Source of the DNA: Argyresthia goedartella
Taxonomy: Eukaryota; Arthropoda; Insecta; Lepidoptera; Argyresthiidae
DNA: 64,000 nucleotides
Reading direction: 5' to 3'
Assembly: GCA_949825045.1 (NCBI GenBank)
Contig: OX463807.1
Coordinates: forward strand, 13,231,501-13,295,500
Positions 32,483-43,786 of the stretch are shown one piece after another (the first letter of the stretch is position 1; each line of letters starts with the position of its first letter). A program made the translations under genes and the position numbers. The notes beneath the pieces were generated by a model that searched no databases, was not told the DNA's origin, and saw only the letters and a program-made list of their open reading frames with translations.

Positions 32483-32487
32483 GCGTT

Positions 32488-33578
32488 ATTTCGACATTAA
32501 TATCACAAAAAATATAACGTATCTAGTACTGAATAAAAATGTTTAAAAAAAGACATGTTTCAACAAATGCAACGCATTCTGACTAGTTCTTGAAATGGTT
32601 GTCCAGATCATGAAATGGTGGCTATTTCATGAAACGATTAATTCTACGAATTGCCCATGACAGATACCCTTCATTAATAACGTTTGACGATATATAAAAT
32701 AAATATTTTTATATTATTTCTTATTACTGAGACTTCCCAGTAAGTAATGGGTATAATTATGCTGGAAAGTGGAATTAAACTTCTTCACACGTTAATCCCT
32801 ACTTGTTTAAGGGCTGGTCCAGCGATCCGCAATGCACTACGTTGCTTGCTCGCACATACAGGTATTTAGGCAATCTAGCTGGTCAAAATTATTTTATGAT
32901 TGAGGTGGGTTTGAATATCTTATAGCGCACGGAATACTGAATCCAAATCACGCAACGTAGATTAACACAATAAGTTAAAGACTCACTCTTGCTTTCAAAG
33001 CCTTGGCCTCACGATCGACTAGGCGCAGCCCTGCGGACAGTCAAGTCGGAAAGTCGGGTAACATTGTTGTAACAGGTGTACAAGTGTAGGTTAGTAAATG
33101 AGTCGTAACAAAGTTGGACAATGTAGTTTTATACGTTTATTTTCTAACGTCTCGTTGCCAGTTTTTAGCTAGCGGTAAAAAGCTTTAAACAGATTGTAAA
33201 AGGTATAAAAAAGCTGTACTTTCAAAGCTGAAATACGCTAGAAACACGGATATTCAATGTTAGCTTTAGTCTAGTTCCATAGCTTTTTTCTTCTTTGTTA
33301 AAGAGTTAACAGAGGGTTACCTTTGTTAACTCTTTGTTAATAAGGCGCGAGCCTGTGTGAATTTTCATGGGCTTAGGAGTTTATCACCAGAGTATGAGGT
33401 TGAAATTTTGCTTGGAATATAGTTCCCGGTGCCTTATTAAGGATTAACATGGTCGATAGAGCTCACAGTTCTGTAACATAAAGTACTTAAACTAAAACGT
33501 TATCAGTTCAAAGGGAAAAAGTCCTTGGCAGTTGATATCCGTAAGACGACTCCGTATTACGTACGATGACTTATCACA
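32488..33578. other. No gene seen; intron 3 spacer
   Basis: AT-rich. A weak local repeat, TTTGTTAA(A)GAGTTAACAG / TTTGTTAACTCTTTGTTAA, occurs at 33290-33345 (palindromic). Nothing else recognised. Confidence 0.45.
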
Positions 33579-33778
33579 ACATTTACATACAGGCACATAC
33601 ATTGCTTCTGGCCCCATACCAGGATACCCTGTATCGTGGGAACCAGAAACAGCAACCTCACAAAACATGTAAGTATCCAAGACAGGGGCTTTTTTCTTTC
33701 TCTCCAGCCAGGATTCGAGCCCAGGACTCCTCGCTTCGGAAGCACAGCTTTGACCGCAAGGTTGTCACGTCGTCAGAG
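33579..33778 (-). mobile_element. tRNA-derived SINE 2
   Basis: Reverse-complement copy of the SINE 1 type: the B box region reads GGGCTCGAATCCTGG, followed by GAGAGAAAGAAAAAAGCCCC, GTTCCCACGATACAGGGTAT and GGGGCCAGAAGCAATGTATG. The A box is weak. It lies antisense in CRHBP intron 3. Confidence 0.8.
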
Positions 33779-34070
33779 TCACCTGTTTCATTTATTTAAA
33801 AAAAAAATTGATGGTTGTATGCCGGATGGTATACGTACATATTTGTCAGTAAGTAAGGTCATCATCATCGTCATTATCAACTTGTTTTCGCCCATTGCAG
33901 GGTCTAAGACAACCCAATTTTATGACAACTAATCCGGTCCTGTGCCAATTGAATCCAGGTTATTTACCTTATCTTCTTCAGGATTGAGTTAAATAATATT
34001 AAAATCATTATCTTTTTTCCTAATTGCTCCTTTTTGATATACGCACTAAACGAACAACGTGAAAGACATA
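33779..34070. other. Dispersed insect repeat, no gene
   Basis: 33855-33960 (TCATCATCATCGTCATTATC, then CCCATTGCAGGGTCTAAGAC) resembles a very common lepidopteran repeat built on a CATCATCATC stretch and GCCCACTGCAGGGC-like words. Confidence 0.4.
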
Positions 34071-36738
34071 TATACAGGGTGTCCTACGGGCCATGATCCA
34101 CATTTTACTGAAAGTTTGTTTTTAAAAACAATGTTAACCAAGAATCGAGACCGCCAAATGTGGAAAAAAATAACACAGTTATTTTACGATACCGCTACCG
34201 TCTAAGAACTATGTTTATTCATCCTAAATAAGAATAGGACCAATAAATGTAATGTTTTAAGTATCGTTATACTTTGAATCAGTCAGTTGTTAGAAACACG
34301 GCACGAAATAAAATGAAGTCTTCTTTTAGTAAAAAGCTTTATCTACAATATTAAAAGTACTTTTCCTCCACGTGGCCATAGCCTCCACATGTAAACGATC
34401 TTTTCAACGAGAATTTCACGTAGGAATTTATTCTTACTCCCTATTTAATGCTAATTATATCTCTTTGTTTACTCCTAATCCTGTGCCTTTCGGGATCTTA
34501 CAACGCACACGGGCGCACAATTTTTTTGTAGCGATTGAACATAAAAAGCACATAAAGTATTATCCATGTAGTCTTTTCTGATCGCTATAGACATATTTAC
34601 TATTTTTGAAAATCTAAAACATTTATTTAAAGAATAAAAACAGTGCAGGATTTTACGACTTCCCTACATCTTTATTAAAACAGTGTCCTCAATACCTAGT
34701 CACGCCGTTAGCATTCCTGATAAACCAATCATTCAATATCGGCTGTTTTCCTAATTTGTTAAAAAAGTCGATAATCAGACCGTTACACAAAAAAGACTCT
34801 AAACCAATCACCAATAACTATCGCCCAATCGCCCTTTTGTCTTCATTTGCTAAGATTTTTGAAATCGCAATGTATAACAGGCTTTACATATTTTGCGAAA
34901 AGTTTAATGTTTTTAATGATAATCAACACGGATTCAGAAAAGCAAGGTCTTAGCAGTTTTTAAATACATAAATAATGTCTTAGACGTTATTAATAATGGA
35001 AAAAACGGAATTGGCATTTTTCTCGACATGAGTAAAGCTTATGACCGGGTTCTTCACAATATCATGATTAAAAAACTTTCAGGAGTCGGCGTGCGAGGCA
35101 TAGCCCTTAATTGGTTCGCTTTCTACTTAGATAAACGCACACAGCATGTAGAAGTAGATCATTACAACCATCAAACAGGTGAGATTTATAAGTAAAATCA
35201 AAAACTAAAATCGTACACAGATCAATCCCACAAGGCAGCTCTCTTGGATGTTTGCTGTTTTTGATTTATATAAACGACCTTCCGAAAGTTATCGAAGACT
35301 CGTGCACATTATTTGCAGATGAGACTTCTGTTCTAATCCCAGGCAATCACATCCACTCATTAAATAACCATCTAAACTCCACATTTGATACTATCGTCAA
35401 CTGGCTCGAAGACCACAATCTCGAACTTAACCTTAAAAACTAAACTAATACAGTTCCATCCGTACCAAAGAGCTCCACTTGAGATAAACTTTTCATTTAG
35501 GGACAAGTCAATTGAATGTGTGAACAACTATTGCTTCCTAGGAATTCACATTGATTCGAATCTCTACTGGAAACATCATATCAGCAAATTGAAATCTAAA
35601 TTATCTAGCTTTTCATACGCCCTACACGAAATTAAGAAAGCAACAGATCTAGAAACCGCCCTGAAAGCTTACTATGCATACGCACATTCTCGTCTTCAAT
35701 ACGGCATCGTACTGTGGGGAAAAAGTGTCGACATAGACAACATCTTTGTTCTACAAAAGAAGTGTGTTAGAATTATAGCTAATATAGACCGAATGTCCAG
35801 CTGTCGACCATATTTCAAAACCTACGAAATCCTAACCTTAACTTCGATCTTTATTTTAGAACTATCATTATTTGTAAGAAAACATATACACATGTTCCCT
35901 ATGCGCGAACGCCCAGCAAACCTTAGACCTCGACCTAGATTAGCTGCCACAGACTCTAATCTAGTATTTGTATCATTAGGCCCTTACAACAAGTGCGTAA
36001 AAATATATAATAACTTACCACCTTCTATAAAAACCTAGATAACTTAAAAGAGTTTAAGAACACACTACATAAATTCCTAATAGCCAATACATTTTACAAC
36101 CTAGAAGAGTTCTATGATAACGAACCTACCCAACAAAGATAGTAAAATTTGTTAAATGTTAAAATTTTATAAACTTTTTATTTTTACTACGTTTATAGTT
36201 TGTTATAAAGAAAATAAAGATTTCTATAAGATTAAGATATTGTACCATAGGAAGTAGATTACTATCTTATGTTTTAGTTTTTATTTTAAAACTATGTTTG
36301 CTATGCCCTAGCAGGGTGCATGTTAGGGTCTTTATTTGTTATTTGACATCTTATGTACCACATGTATGCAATAAATAAATGAAATGAAATGAAATTTATG
36401 ACTATTTTTTGTACACATATTTTAGTTATCCTGCACTCAAGCTGAACAACACATGAAATTCACATATGTTATTTATGTTTCTCACGTACAGGTTACTTTT
36501 AATTAGCTGAATTTATTTTGGCGAATGTTAGGGCCCATAATTATGAACAACTTTCCCCAACAAACACGTGGTTGCTAACGGCAAAAAAAATGGGTCTCCC
36601 ATGGTATATATTATTTAAAATCGGGTTGTGTACCGAGGGACGATTTTTTTTTCGTTTGTCCTTGGCGAAAGTTGATCATATTTATGTGTTCTATCAGTCC
36701 CCGAAATACGGTCTGCTAATTAAATGTCACCCTGTATA
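34071..36738. mobile_element. TIR element (ACAGGGTG ends) split by LINE G
   Basis: TATACAGGGTGTC at 34071-34083 and its inverted partner GTCACCCTGTATA at 36726-36738 match at 12 of 13 positions. The outer TATA allows a TA target duplication. No transposase is present. Left (34084-34640) and right (36397-36725) arms are non-coding, with LINE G between them. It is probably a non-autonomous DNA transposon; that LINE G inserted into it is inferred from the nesting. Confidence 0.5.
34640..36396 (+). pseudogene. LINE G, RT fragment with (GAAAT)n tail
   Basis: RT motifs run in order on the + strand: IIRPLHKKDSKPITNNYRPI (34756), GIFLDMSKAYDRVLHN (~35015), IPQGSSLGCLLFLIYINDL (~35225), then LFADETSVLI (FADD changed to FADE, ~35310), NNYCFLGIHIDSNLYWKHH and YGIVLWGKSVDID (35385-36038). 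Frames break near 34950, 35190 and 35440. The 3' end has CCCTAGCAGGGTGCATGTTAG, ATAAATAAATGAAATGAAAT as a repetitive tail. The endonuclease is absent, so the copy is 5'-truncated. It is a different family from LINEs A, B and C (AYDRV rather than AFDTV or AFDCV). Confidence 0.82.
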
Positions 36739-37286
36739 GGTATTTTATTTTTATTTATAAGTTAAGTAAATATGATATAGGTATTTGACTTAACAAAACT
36801 AAGCGTCACGCCTTTTTCCAAACGGTGTGGCAGAAAGACAATTGTGCCCAGTTTAGCCAGTTATTTAGTTGGTACTCCATTTTGCGTGACAGGGGGCTAG
36901 CTCAGGGCCGCGGAAGGTATATTATGTATGAAATGAAAATGAATGCGAAGTAAAAATTTTATTTTCTCAAACATGCGCGGGAATTTTCATATTACGTTTG
37001 AAAATACAATACGCAAAATATCAAACATACAGCTAAGGATTTTCATCTTAATTTAATAAAAATAAACGCGCCAGAAATGTAAGTATGAAAGTGCAAACTT
37101 ATTTGAATATAATGAAAGTGTCGTTTGATTTAAATTTCAAACATGAATCGGGCATACACTATCACAAGGTCGTATCATCAAGTTCCCTTTACCTAAAAAA
37201 AGCATACGAAAAAACTACCATTAGCAGGAAAACAATTTTAAAAGCTAAAAAGAAAGGGTTGAGAACATCTATTTATTAAAAAAAAT
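36739..37286. other. No gene seen; intron 3 spacer
   Basis: AT-rich, with one short unsupported frame (37085-37279) of low-complexity Lys-rich composition. Confidence 0.45.
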
Positions 37287-37288
37287 TA

Positions 37289-37518
37289 CACTGACGAACA
37301 ATGAAAAAGTTCCACCCACAAAATGCCGACAAACACCTTAATATCTCCTAAGACATAGAACCAATATTACGTTTACAATATTTACGTTTTTAATTGGTAA
37401 TATTCTGATGCGCTGTTAAATGTACTTCAATATTGCAGACGGCGTCATTAAGCTAGCCTTTCCCGTTTAGGAGTAATTTGGTGCTGTGTCACTGGAACTT
37501 TTTAATTGCTCATCAGTG
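37289..37518. mobile_element. 230 bp mariner-type MITE
   Basis: Terminal inverted repeats CACTGACGAACAATGAAAAA GTTCCA (37289-37314) and TGGAACTTTTTAATTGCTCA TCAGTG (37493-37518) match at most positions. They are flanked by TA on both sides (37287-37288, 37519-37520). There is no coding capacity. The TA duplication and TIR style point to a Tc1/mariner parent, which is not in this window. Confidence 0.82.
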
Positions 37519-37520
37519 TA

Positions 37521-38872
37521 TAAAGAGTTATAATAACAGTGAAATGGAGATTGAATGTACTCCGCCAAATTTAAGAGCGAAAGCCAAATTGGCCATGGAA
37601 AATTTGTTACCGAAATAAGTCCAGGGAAAGTTATACAAAACTTCACGAGAATTTAATTGCCCGGAGTTTTGTTATAGAATTTACAATTATTTTCTTGCAT
37701 TTTTTGGGAAAAGTACCATACAAGCTTCAGCGGAAATAGCAAATGCCTGACTCGTCCTCGTCCTGCTAGAAAAAAATTAGTAAAATACAAAAACATTAAA
37801 CTTCTTAAAATTTCAAGCCTCATTATAAAAACAAAGTTATTAGTCAGTAGATACAAAGGCTTATAAGATAGAAGTGATTTCTTGCATCATTTGTCAAACT
37901 GTCAAGAACAACTATCACTCACCAAGAATGAATAATGAAAATAATATGTTGGATTTACATATATGTGTTATACTGTTATAGTAAATGCTACACTCTTTGG
38001 TCGACTGCTACAGACCTCATTAGAAGGTATGACTATTTTATGACTTCAAAATAATCATCTGCTGAGACTAAAATCTGTGAAATAAGAGCTCGAGTAACTG
38101 AATTACTCAAAATATCCGTCGATGATCAACAATTCACCATCATTCGACAATGCTCAGGACCACCGTCTCAAACAAGCCGACTGAACAAGGTACATGAAGC
38201 AGGTGACCAATCACACTCACATGGGAAGGCCATACCAACAAGCTTGACCAATAGAGATTCTAAATGGTCGTCTACATCAAGGCAATGATGGAGTTAATGT
38301 GAAGATAAATATTTGGAGTATATAGCCCATCTCTAGAAGTAGACCTACTTCATCGACCAGCTCTGCCGTGGCCTGTAGCTAACCAATAGCTCCTGCACTA
38401 CTGGAAGATGTACAAGATGTATCATATATTTTCTCTGATAAGATAGGGTAAGGCTTAGGTACGATATTGCTGGATGAGTGTTTGAATCGCCGGGTGATAA
38501 ACATCTGTATGCCCAATAGTATTTGAGCAAATGCAGTACTATTACTTTATTTGTGGTTAACAGCAAAGGGGCTGAATTGGTACAAGAAGACCTAATAAAA
38601 TGTTTAGATTCGATGAACAAACTTGGTGTAAAAAGATTATATCTTGTGCATTTCCTTACATAGGTCAATCTTTAAAAGGACGCAACAACTACATAAATAG
38701 GCTAAACTAACTCAACGAACCAACCAGGTTAATATGACAATAATGTTTATCGTGACATAAACTTATTTACCATATCTTAAAGCAGACAAATGATAGTCTT
38801 ATCTTGCTAACTATTTTAAAAGATAACATGCTATTTATTAAGCATTTAATTTATTATATGATCCTGCCATAA
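37521..38872. other. No gene seen; intron 3 spacer
   Basis: AT-rich. The frame 38345-38668 (-) has no recognisable domain, and I regard it as chance. Confidence 0.4.
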
Positions 38873-39055
38873 CTAGTAAGACAGAGGTTCCTTATGTAGT
38901 ATGTATATACATATCTTATGATAGTAGGTAATGCCCTGACCCTGGAAAGAATGGCTAACTTTTGCGAGTCCCTTTCGAGGCGCAACTAGTCTGTGATTAT
39001 TTCTTGGGTTAACACTACAGCTATCGCAAATTTTGGGAAATGCTGAAAGGTCCAT
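38873..39055 (-). pseudogene. LINE family C, C-terminal RT fragment
   Basis: The minus strand reads LSAFPKICDSCSVNPRNNHR, LVAPRKGLAKVSHSFQGQGI and TYYHKI, matching the C-terminal block of LINE C (SDSCNVHLSNNHRLYAPRFR...). No other part of the element is beside it. Confidence 0.65.
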
Positions 39056-39309
39056 GCATTACAGTTTCTCTTAGTTTGTAGTTATTGTTGTTGGTTTCTT
39101 ATTATAAATTTTGTAACTTTATTTTTTATTTAACGGTTATCTAATGTTTATATTTTTTTGTGTCCAAAAACAAACTATGTTTGTTCCTTAAGAATATAAA
39201 TTGACAAGCTACAATAAGCATTTCAAATCCTTTAAAAAGTTATCCTAAGGAGACTGTGCGTTTTATATAATAAATCGCTCGAATATTTAACTCTTTTCAT
39301 TAATATATA

Positions 39310-41058
39310 CAGTGGTGGTCATATCATTAAGAACGATTTGTAGTACCAGATATTTTTTTTCAAAACTATGCTATGTGTACTTTTAAGTTCCTTCTTAAAA
39401 GTAATTAGTTGTGTTATGAAATAGCTACATCGATAAAGTAAACGGGATTAGGAGTAAATATTTAAAACATTTACTATTTTTTTTACAAATTTTATTGATT
39501 ATAGATAATTACAAATTCAAGTAGTAAAAATGCTGGACAAATAATTAAGAACAATTCTTAAGCTGCTCGAGAGTTGTTTCCGTAGATACTTAGATTTTAC
39601 AAATCACATTAAATAAGACAGTGACAATGTTAAAAATTATAATTTAATACATTTTATTCTAAGTTAATAGTTTGTAGCGTGACCATGGCTTTTAATAACT
39701 GCCTTACACCGACGAGGCATTGGTTCTATCAATTTTTGACATTTTACAAGAGAAATAGAGCGCCATTCTTCTAAAAAAACGTTATATAACTCAGTTAGGT
39801 TACCACATCGTCGATTTGAAACCTTTTTCTTGACTTCGCACCAAAGATGCTCTATGGGATTTAAATCTGGGCTGTTCGGTGGCCATTCTAAGACAGAAAC
39901 TGATTGAGATGTGAGGAATTCTTTAACGGTGCGTGCAGTGTGCTTCGGATTGTTGTCGTGTTGGAATGTCCAAATAATCGGAAGTACGTCTTCAGCATAT
40001 GGTAACATAGTTTCTTCGAGTATATTTTTGTACTGGAATTGATCCATGTTTCCTTCTATCAGTCTAACAGGTCCAACACCATGACCAGAGAAGCATCCCC
40101 AAATTTTCACATTTCCACCACCATGCTTTAATGTCATTTTTGTGTACTTGGGGTCGAATGCTGTATTCGGAGGGCGTCGAACATATCGTTTCCCATCAGA
40201 ACATACTCTGTTAATTTTTGTTTCGTCAGATAAAAGAACATTTTTCCACTGTCTTGCTGTCCAGCTTTCATACCTCCTAGCAAATGCAAGCCGGGCTTGC
40301 CTATGACACTGTTTCAACATGGGCACCTTTCTTGCTATCCTTCCGTTCAACTTCGCTTCTACCAATCGCCTTCGGATAGTGCGCGCTGAGATCGCTGAAG
40401 GGTTATTTTCACCAAAGTATTCTTTTTTTGACTCATTAGACCCCTTAAAAGGGTATTGTTTTGCCAAACGCACGATATTTCGATCGTCTCGCTGAGATGA
40501 CTTTCTCTGTTTAGGTACACGAGGAATATTTAAAGTTGTTTGATGTGTGTTAAAATGCTTCACAGCGTGGAATATCATCGTTTTTGAGCACTGCAAATGA
40601 TTGGCAATCTTTTTGTATGACCAATTCATATCGCGAAGTTTTATTATTACTTCCCTTGTAGATGCATCACAACTTTTATTTTTTCCCATTTTTTTATTAT
40701 GAAACGATCAACTTTTTGACTTTTACAGAACTAAATGGCGCCAAAATTACTCGAATAGTGGCCTAGTTACAGAGTGTTCTCTATTTAAATTTGAATAAAA
40801 AAATAAACTATCCAGCGTTCTTAATTATGTGGCCAGCCAGTAAGTTTGCAATAACATGTTAAGATATATTATATACAAAAAGTTTACTTATATAATAATA
40901 TTGTTGAATTTATCATATTATAACTGTATGCTACGATTGTGTAAAACAGTTTTACGATACCGAGAGAGATACAAAACGATATGCAATAAGTGTTAATCTC
41001 GTAAGTTTGAAAAAAGCTTGTTTTCAAATAGTCGTTCTTAATTATATGACCACCACTG
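39310..41058 (-). mobile_element. Tc1-family DNA transposon, intact, IR/DR ends
   Basis: Bounded by TA duplications (39308-39309 and 41059-41060). Outer TIRs CAGTGGTGGTCATATCATTA AGAACGA (39310-39336) and its right-hand partner differ at one base in 27. A second, internal pair (GCTGGACAAATAATTAAGAA at ~39533 and, inverted, CTTAATTATGTGGCCAGCC at ~40820) lies 218 bp and 217 bp inside the outer copies. Thus each end has two direct repeats, as in Sleeping Beauty. It carries one full transposase ORF. Length 1749 bp. It lies antisense in CRHBP intron 3. Confidence 0.92.
39664..40689 (-). CDS. Tc1-type transposase, DD34E, 341 aa, uninterrupted
   Basis: Cuts and re-inserts the element at TA sites, acting in the nucleus. 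The N-terminal half has paired helix-turn-helix DNA binding (REVIIKLRDMNWSYKKIANH; ISARTIRRRLVEAKLNGRIA), with a GRPR-like basic linker replaced by VPKQRKSSQR. The catalytic triad is Asp155 (VLLSDETKI), Asp245 (FQHDNNPKHTA) and Glu280 (SPDLNPIEHLW), with 34 residues between the last two, the Tc1 signature. A Gly-rich segment (KHGGGNVKIWGCFSGHG) sits between the Asps as expected. Length and ends match functional Tc1 transposases and no stop is present, so activity is plausible. Confidence 0.93.
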   Translation of the reverse strand: MGKNKSCDASTREVIIKLRDMNWSYKKIANHLQCSKTMIFHAVKHFNTHQTTLNIPRVPKQRKSSQRDDRNIVRLAKQYPFKGSNESKKEYFGENNPSAISARTIRRRLVEAKLNGRIARKVPMLKQCHRQARLAFARRYESWTARQWKNVLLSDETKINRVCSDGKRYVRRPPNTAFDPKYTKMTLKHGGGNVKIWGCFSGHGVGPVRLIEGNMDQFQYKNILEETMLPYAEDVLPIIWTFQHDNNPKHTARTVKEFLTSQSVSVLEWPPNSPDLNPIEHLWCEVKKKVSNRRCGNLTELYNVFLEEWRSISLVKCQKLIEPMPRRCKAVIKSHGHATNY

Positions 41059-41060
41059 TA

Positions 41061-41989
41061 ATTCACCAAAACTTAAACAAACCGACTTCAAGTTCAAGCC
41101 CTATTTTTCCTCCCCGGTCAGATTGTGAATGAAGTCTGTGTACTTGAAAAGTCCCCTTCAAAACTTTTGCTGCACGAAACCACAAACCAAAACGTCATCC
41201 GTGTTAATATTTTTTGTAATTGTTGATTTTTTAAAAAGCGCTAAATCTATTTTGTTAATTTTTGTATGGAACTACCGCTGAAACGCTGAATTGACAACAT
41301 TTTAAATTATTGACCCCCTAATTTTAATAGCTAATTCGAAAGTTGGTTGAGAGCAGGGATTTTCATTTTACCATTTTCCAAAATTTAGTTTTTTCATATT
41401 TAAATAAATTTTCAAGTCTTGAGTTTTTGGAAAAAGTTGATGTTGGCATAATGGATGTTACCTTTGTCAGAACATGTCATGTGTCATGTCATGTCAAAAA
41501 TGTCACTGTCAAGGCTTTGTCTTTACCTGTCCCAGAAAGTGAAAAAGAAACAAAGTCTGCGTTCGGTTTGAACGTCTCAGTTGACGCATGCCATGAGCCC
41601 ACCTTCCATGCTATCTTTATTGCAGGCGTAGAACTTGTATAGTACTATTCTTCTGTTAGTTTTATGCGGGTGTGGGTGGACGATCAAACAAATCGATACA
41701 AGTTAGATGTCATGGTGACATTGACAGCTAGTGTCAGCTAGTATTTTTTTAATGCTTGGCAAAGGTATTTGTAGTTATTTTGCCTACATCCTCGATATCT
41801 CAATTATTTTCAAGTATCTTGAAAACGAATGAATAGAAAAATACATTTAAATGTGTTTCGTATTAAGCATTCCAATATACATCAATGAACATTGAATCTT
41901 TTTACCTAAACATAAATGAAATGTTGTCAATTGACGGAGTAAACGCGTAACAAACACATAAAAAAAATACACACGAATTGAGAACCTGC
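41061..41989. other. No gene assigned; one unsupported frame
   Basis: The + frame at 41343-41642 (99 codons) contains a run built on CATGTCATG repeats (41478-41500) and no domain I recognise. The region also carries TGACATTGACAGCTAGTGTCAGCTAG (41712-41738), a small imperfect repeat. Confidence 0.35.
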
Positions 41990-43250
41990 TCCTTTTTGAA
42001 GTTGGTTGAAAATTAGTTTGAATATCCGCTGCTTTCCCCCACAACAAGATACCACTGGACATGATACATTGAGAGTAACTAAAATATACTAGCCTAGCTG
42101 TAGCCATATCCATGTTTTGTATGATCCTAACACCGAAATCCGTAAAACGTAATTTACCAGCTAATTTATCTATGTGGGGTCCCCAATGCAATTTGCTATC
42201 AATGGTTATTGCAAGGAACTTCGTGCCATTTACCGTTTACTAAATCTTACATGTTGCTATCTAACACTAAAGGGGTCTTAACTTGCCTAAAATTTGGAAG
42301 TGAGAATTTGATACATTTGGTTTTACCAGCCTTTAACAATATATTATTAACTGTGAATCAATACGGTATTTGACGCTAGTCAAAATAGATACTTTTTAGG
42401 AACTGTCAATAAGGTAATTTTCTTCACAAGTCCTATAAAATACTAGCATGTTGCCGTCTTTACGTAGCAAATGCTGTGTTTAAACACAAAATTTAGTTTA
42501 TAAAATACAACTAACATAAACATCCAATTCTCATATTATCAAACGTTTCTATTGAAATAGGTTCAGCTTGAGACAAGTTTCTAGATTTATTGGACTACCT
42601 AGTTATATTCTCCTCTCGACCTGAAGTGCAGACTGTCAACGCTTCATCAGCACTTATCTCATAGGTACAGATGGGTTCCTAGTAAGCATTCCTGGCCATC
42701 TATGATACTTTTTTGGTACAAGAGTGACTTCCAAGAGTTGAGATGACGTGGTCTGCTTCCTGGCAGCCCGTGGAGTCGTGGGACGAGTACAATTATACGT
42801 CTGGACTCGCATCGTACGGATTTGTTTAAGTTAGTTTAAGTTTAGTCTCTCAAAATCGAGCAGTCATTTTAAATATCAAGATTTTCCAATAAAAAGTTGT
42901 TTTTAAAAAGATTTTCCCTCTACGCGAAAACTTGTCTACATTGTCAATACCGTATTCAAGTTTTAAAAATAATACATCAATAACATCAGCAACATCTTTT
43001 TTTTTCTTTAAATTTTGAAGTCCAGTGAAGTATCATCATGAAACAAACATGCAAGTCAGCTGACCGCCTGGTTTCAAACGTATGGAGCGGTGAAAATAAA
43101 AATTGCTTGATCAAATCAGTTTGATATTGGCAGGTCAGAATGATGTCCCTAACAACCCCCTTAAATATGACTACACCTCTTTGTATTAAACGTATAGCTC
43201 TGTCCCTTATTTTCTTATGATATTGTGTCATAGAAATGTTACTATAAAAG
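41990..43250 (-). pseudogene. LINE family C fragment, interrupted by a MITE
   Basis: The minus strand of 42191-42000 reads WGPHIDKLAGKLRFTDFGVR and SSGILLWGKAADIQTNF, matching the LINE C RT C-terminal region. 42360-42200 holds the degraded ASKTKC.KFSLPNFRQV segment. 43020-42955 continues the same LINE (matching 25130-25170 of LINE C). The 589 bp between belong to a separate insertion (42364-42952). Sequence to 43250 is shared with 47480-47640 but I could not place it in the LINE. Confidence 0.65.
42364..42952. mobile_element. MITE with CGGTATT termini inside a LINE fragment
   Basis: Ends CGGTATTTGAC (42364) and GTCAATACCG (ending 42952) are inverted repeats. TA lies on both sides (42362-42363, 42953-42954). 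The related LINE fragment at 47090 is uninterrupted at the corresponding place. No transposase. Confidence 0.6.
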
Positions 43251-43330
43251 CAGCCATCCTCTACGCACACCAGACCACACTAAGGAGCGAATGACGTCAC
43301 GCATTGACTGACCGTTTCGAGTTCAGAGCG

Positions 43331-43423
43331 ATGATTTCAATAGTTCTAATTTTGTTAATTACTCCGGCAATACTTATCGTATCGACTTGCGATAAAAACT
43401 GTTATATGTGTAACATTATATAA
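43331..43423 (+). CDS. Possible small secreted peptide ORF (30 aa)
   Basis: ATG at 43331 opens 30 codons beginning MISIVLILLITPAILIVS, a signal-peptide-like hydrophobic stretch, followed by a short tail with three cysteines (CDKNCYMC) and TAA. A CRE-like ATGACGTCA lies about 40 bp upstream (~43289). It is not recognised and may be chance or an alternative first exon (a GTAACA near 43409 could act as a donor). There is no further support. Confidence 0.15.
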   Translation: MISIVLILLITPAILIVSTCDKNCYMCNII

Positions 43424-43550
43424 GAAAATTATGTTGTGTATGAATTGTGATGAGTTTATTATTTTTTATTCTAATTCCAATATAAAATTGCATTGCTCAC
43501 AAAATTGCAATCTTTTCAAAGCTTTCGGGATACTATACTATACTACCTTG

Positions 43551-43786
43551 GACACTATTTACACACATTGATCTAGCCCCAAACTAGGATTCCCTGTATC
43601 TTGGGTACTAGACAACGATACACATACTTATATAGATAAATATTATACTTAGATAGATAAACAACCATGACTAGGGTACAAACATCCGTTCTCATCAAAC
43701 AAATATTTGACCCCACCGGGACTCGAACCCGGGACCCTTAGCTTCGTAGGCAGGGTCACTGCCGACTCGGCCATTCGGCTCGATAG
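43551..43786 (-). mobile_element. tRNA-derived SINE 3 (different head)
   Basis: On the minus strand: an A box ATGGCCGAGTCGG, then the B box region CCGGGTTCGAGTCCCGG, a ~100 bp middle of its own, and the 3' part GTACCCAAGATACAGGGAAT..TTTGGGGCTAGATCAATG shared with SINEs 1 and 2. It ends 102 bp before the next CRHBP exon. Confidence 0.8.

Noticed and set aside
43700..43786. tRNA gene on the minus strand
   Set aside because: Same reason: a SINE head with shared 3' domain and a microsatellite-like tail.
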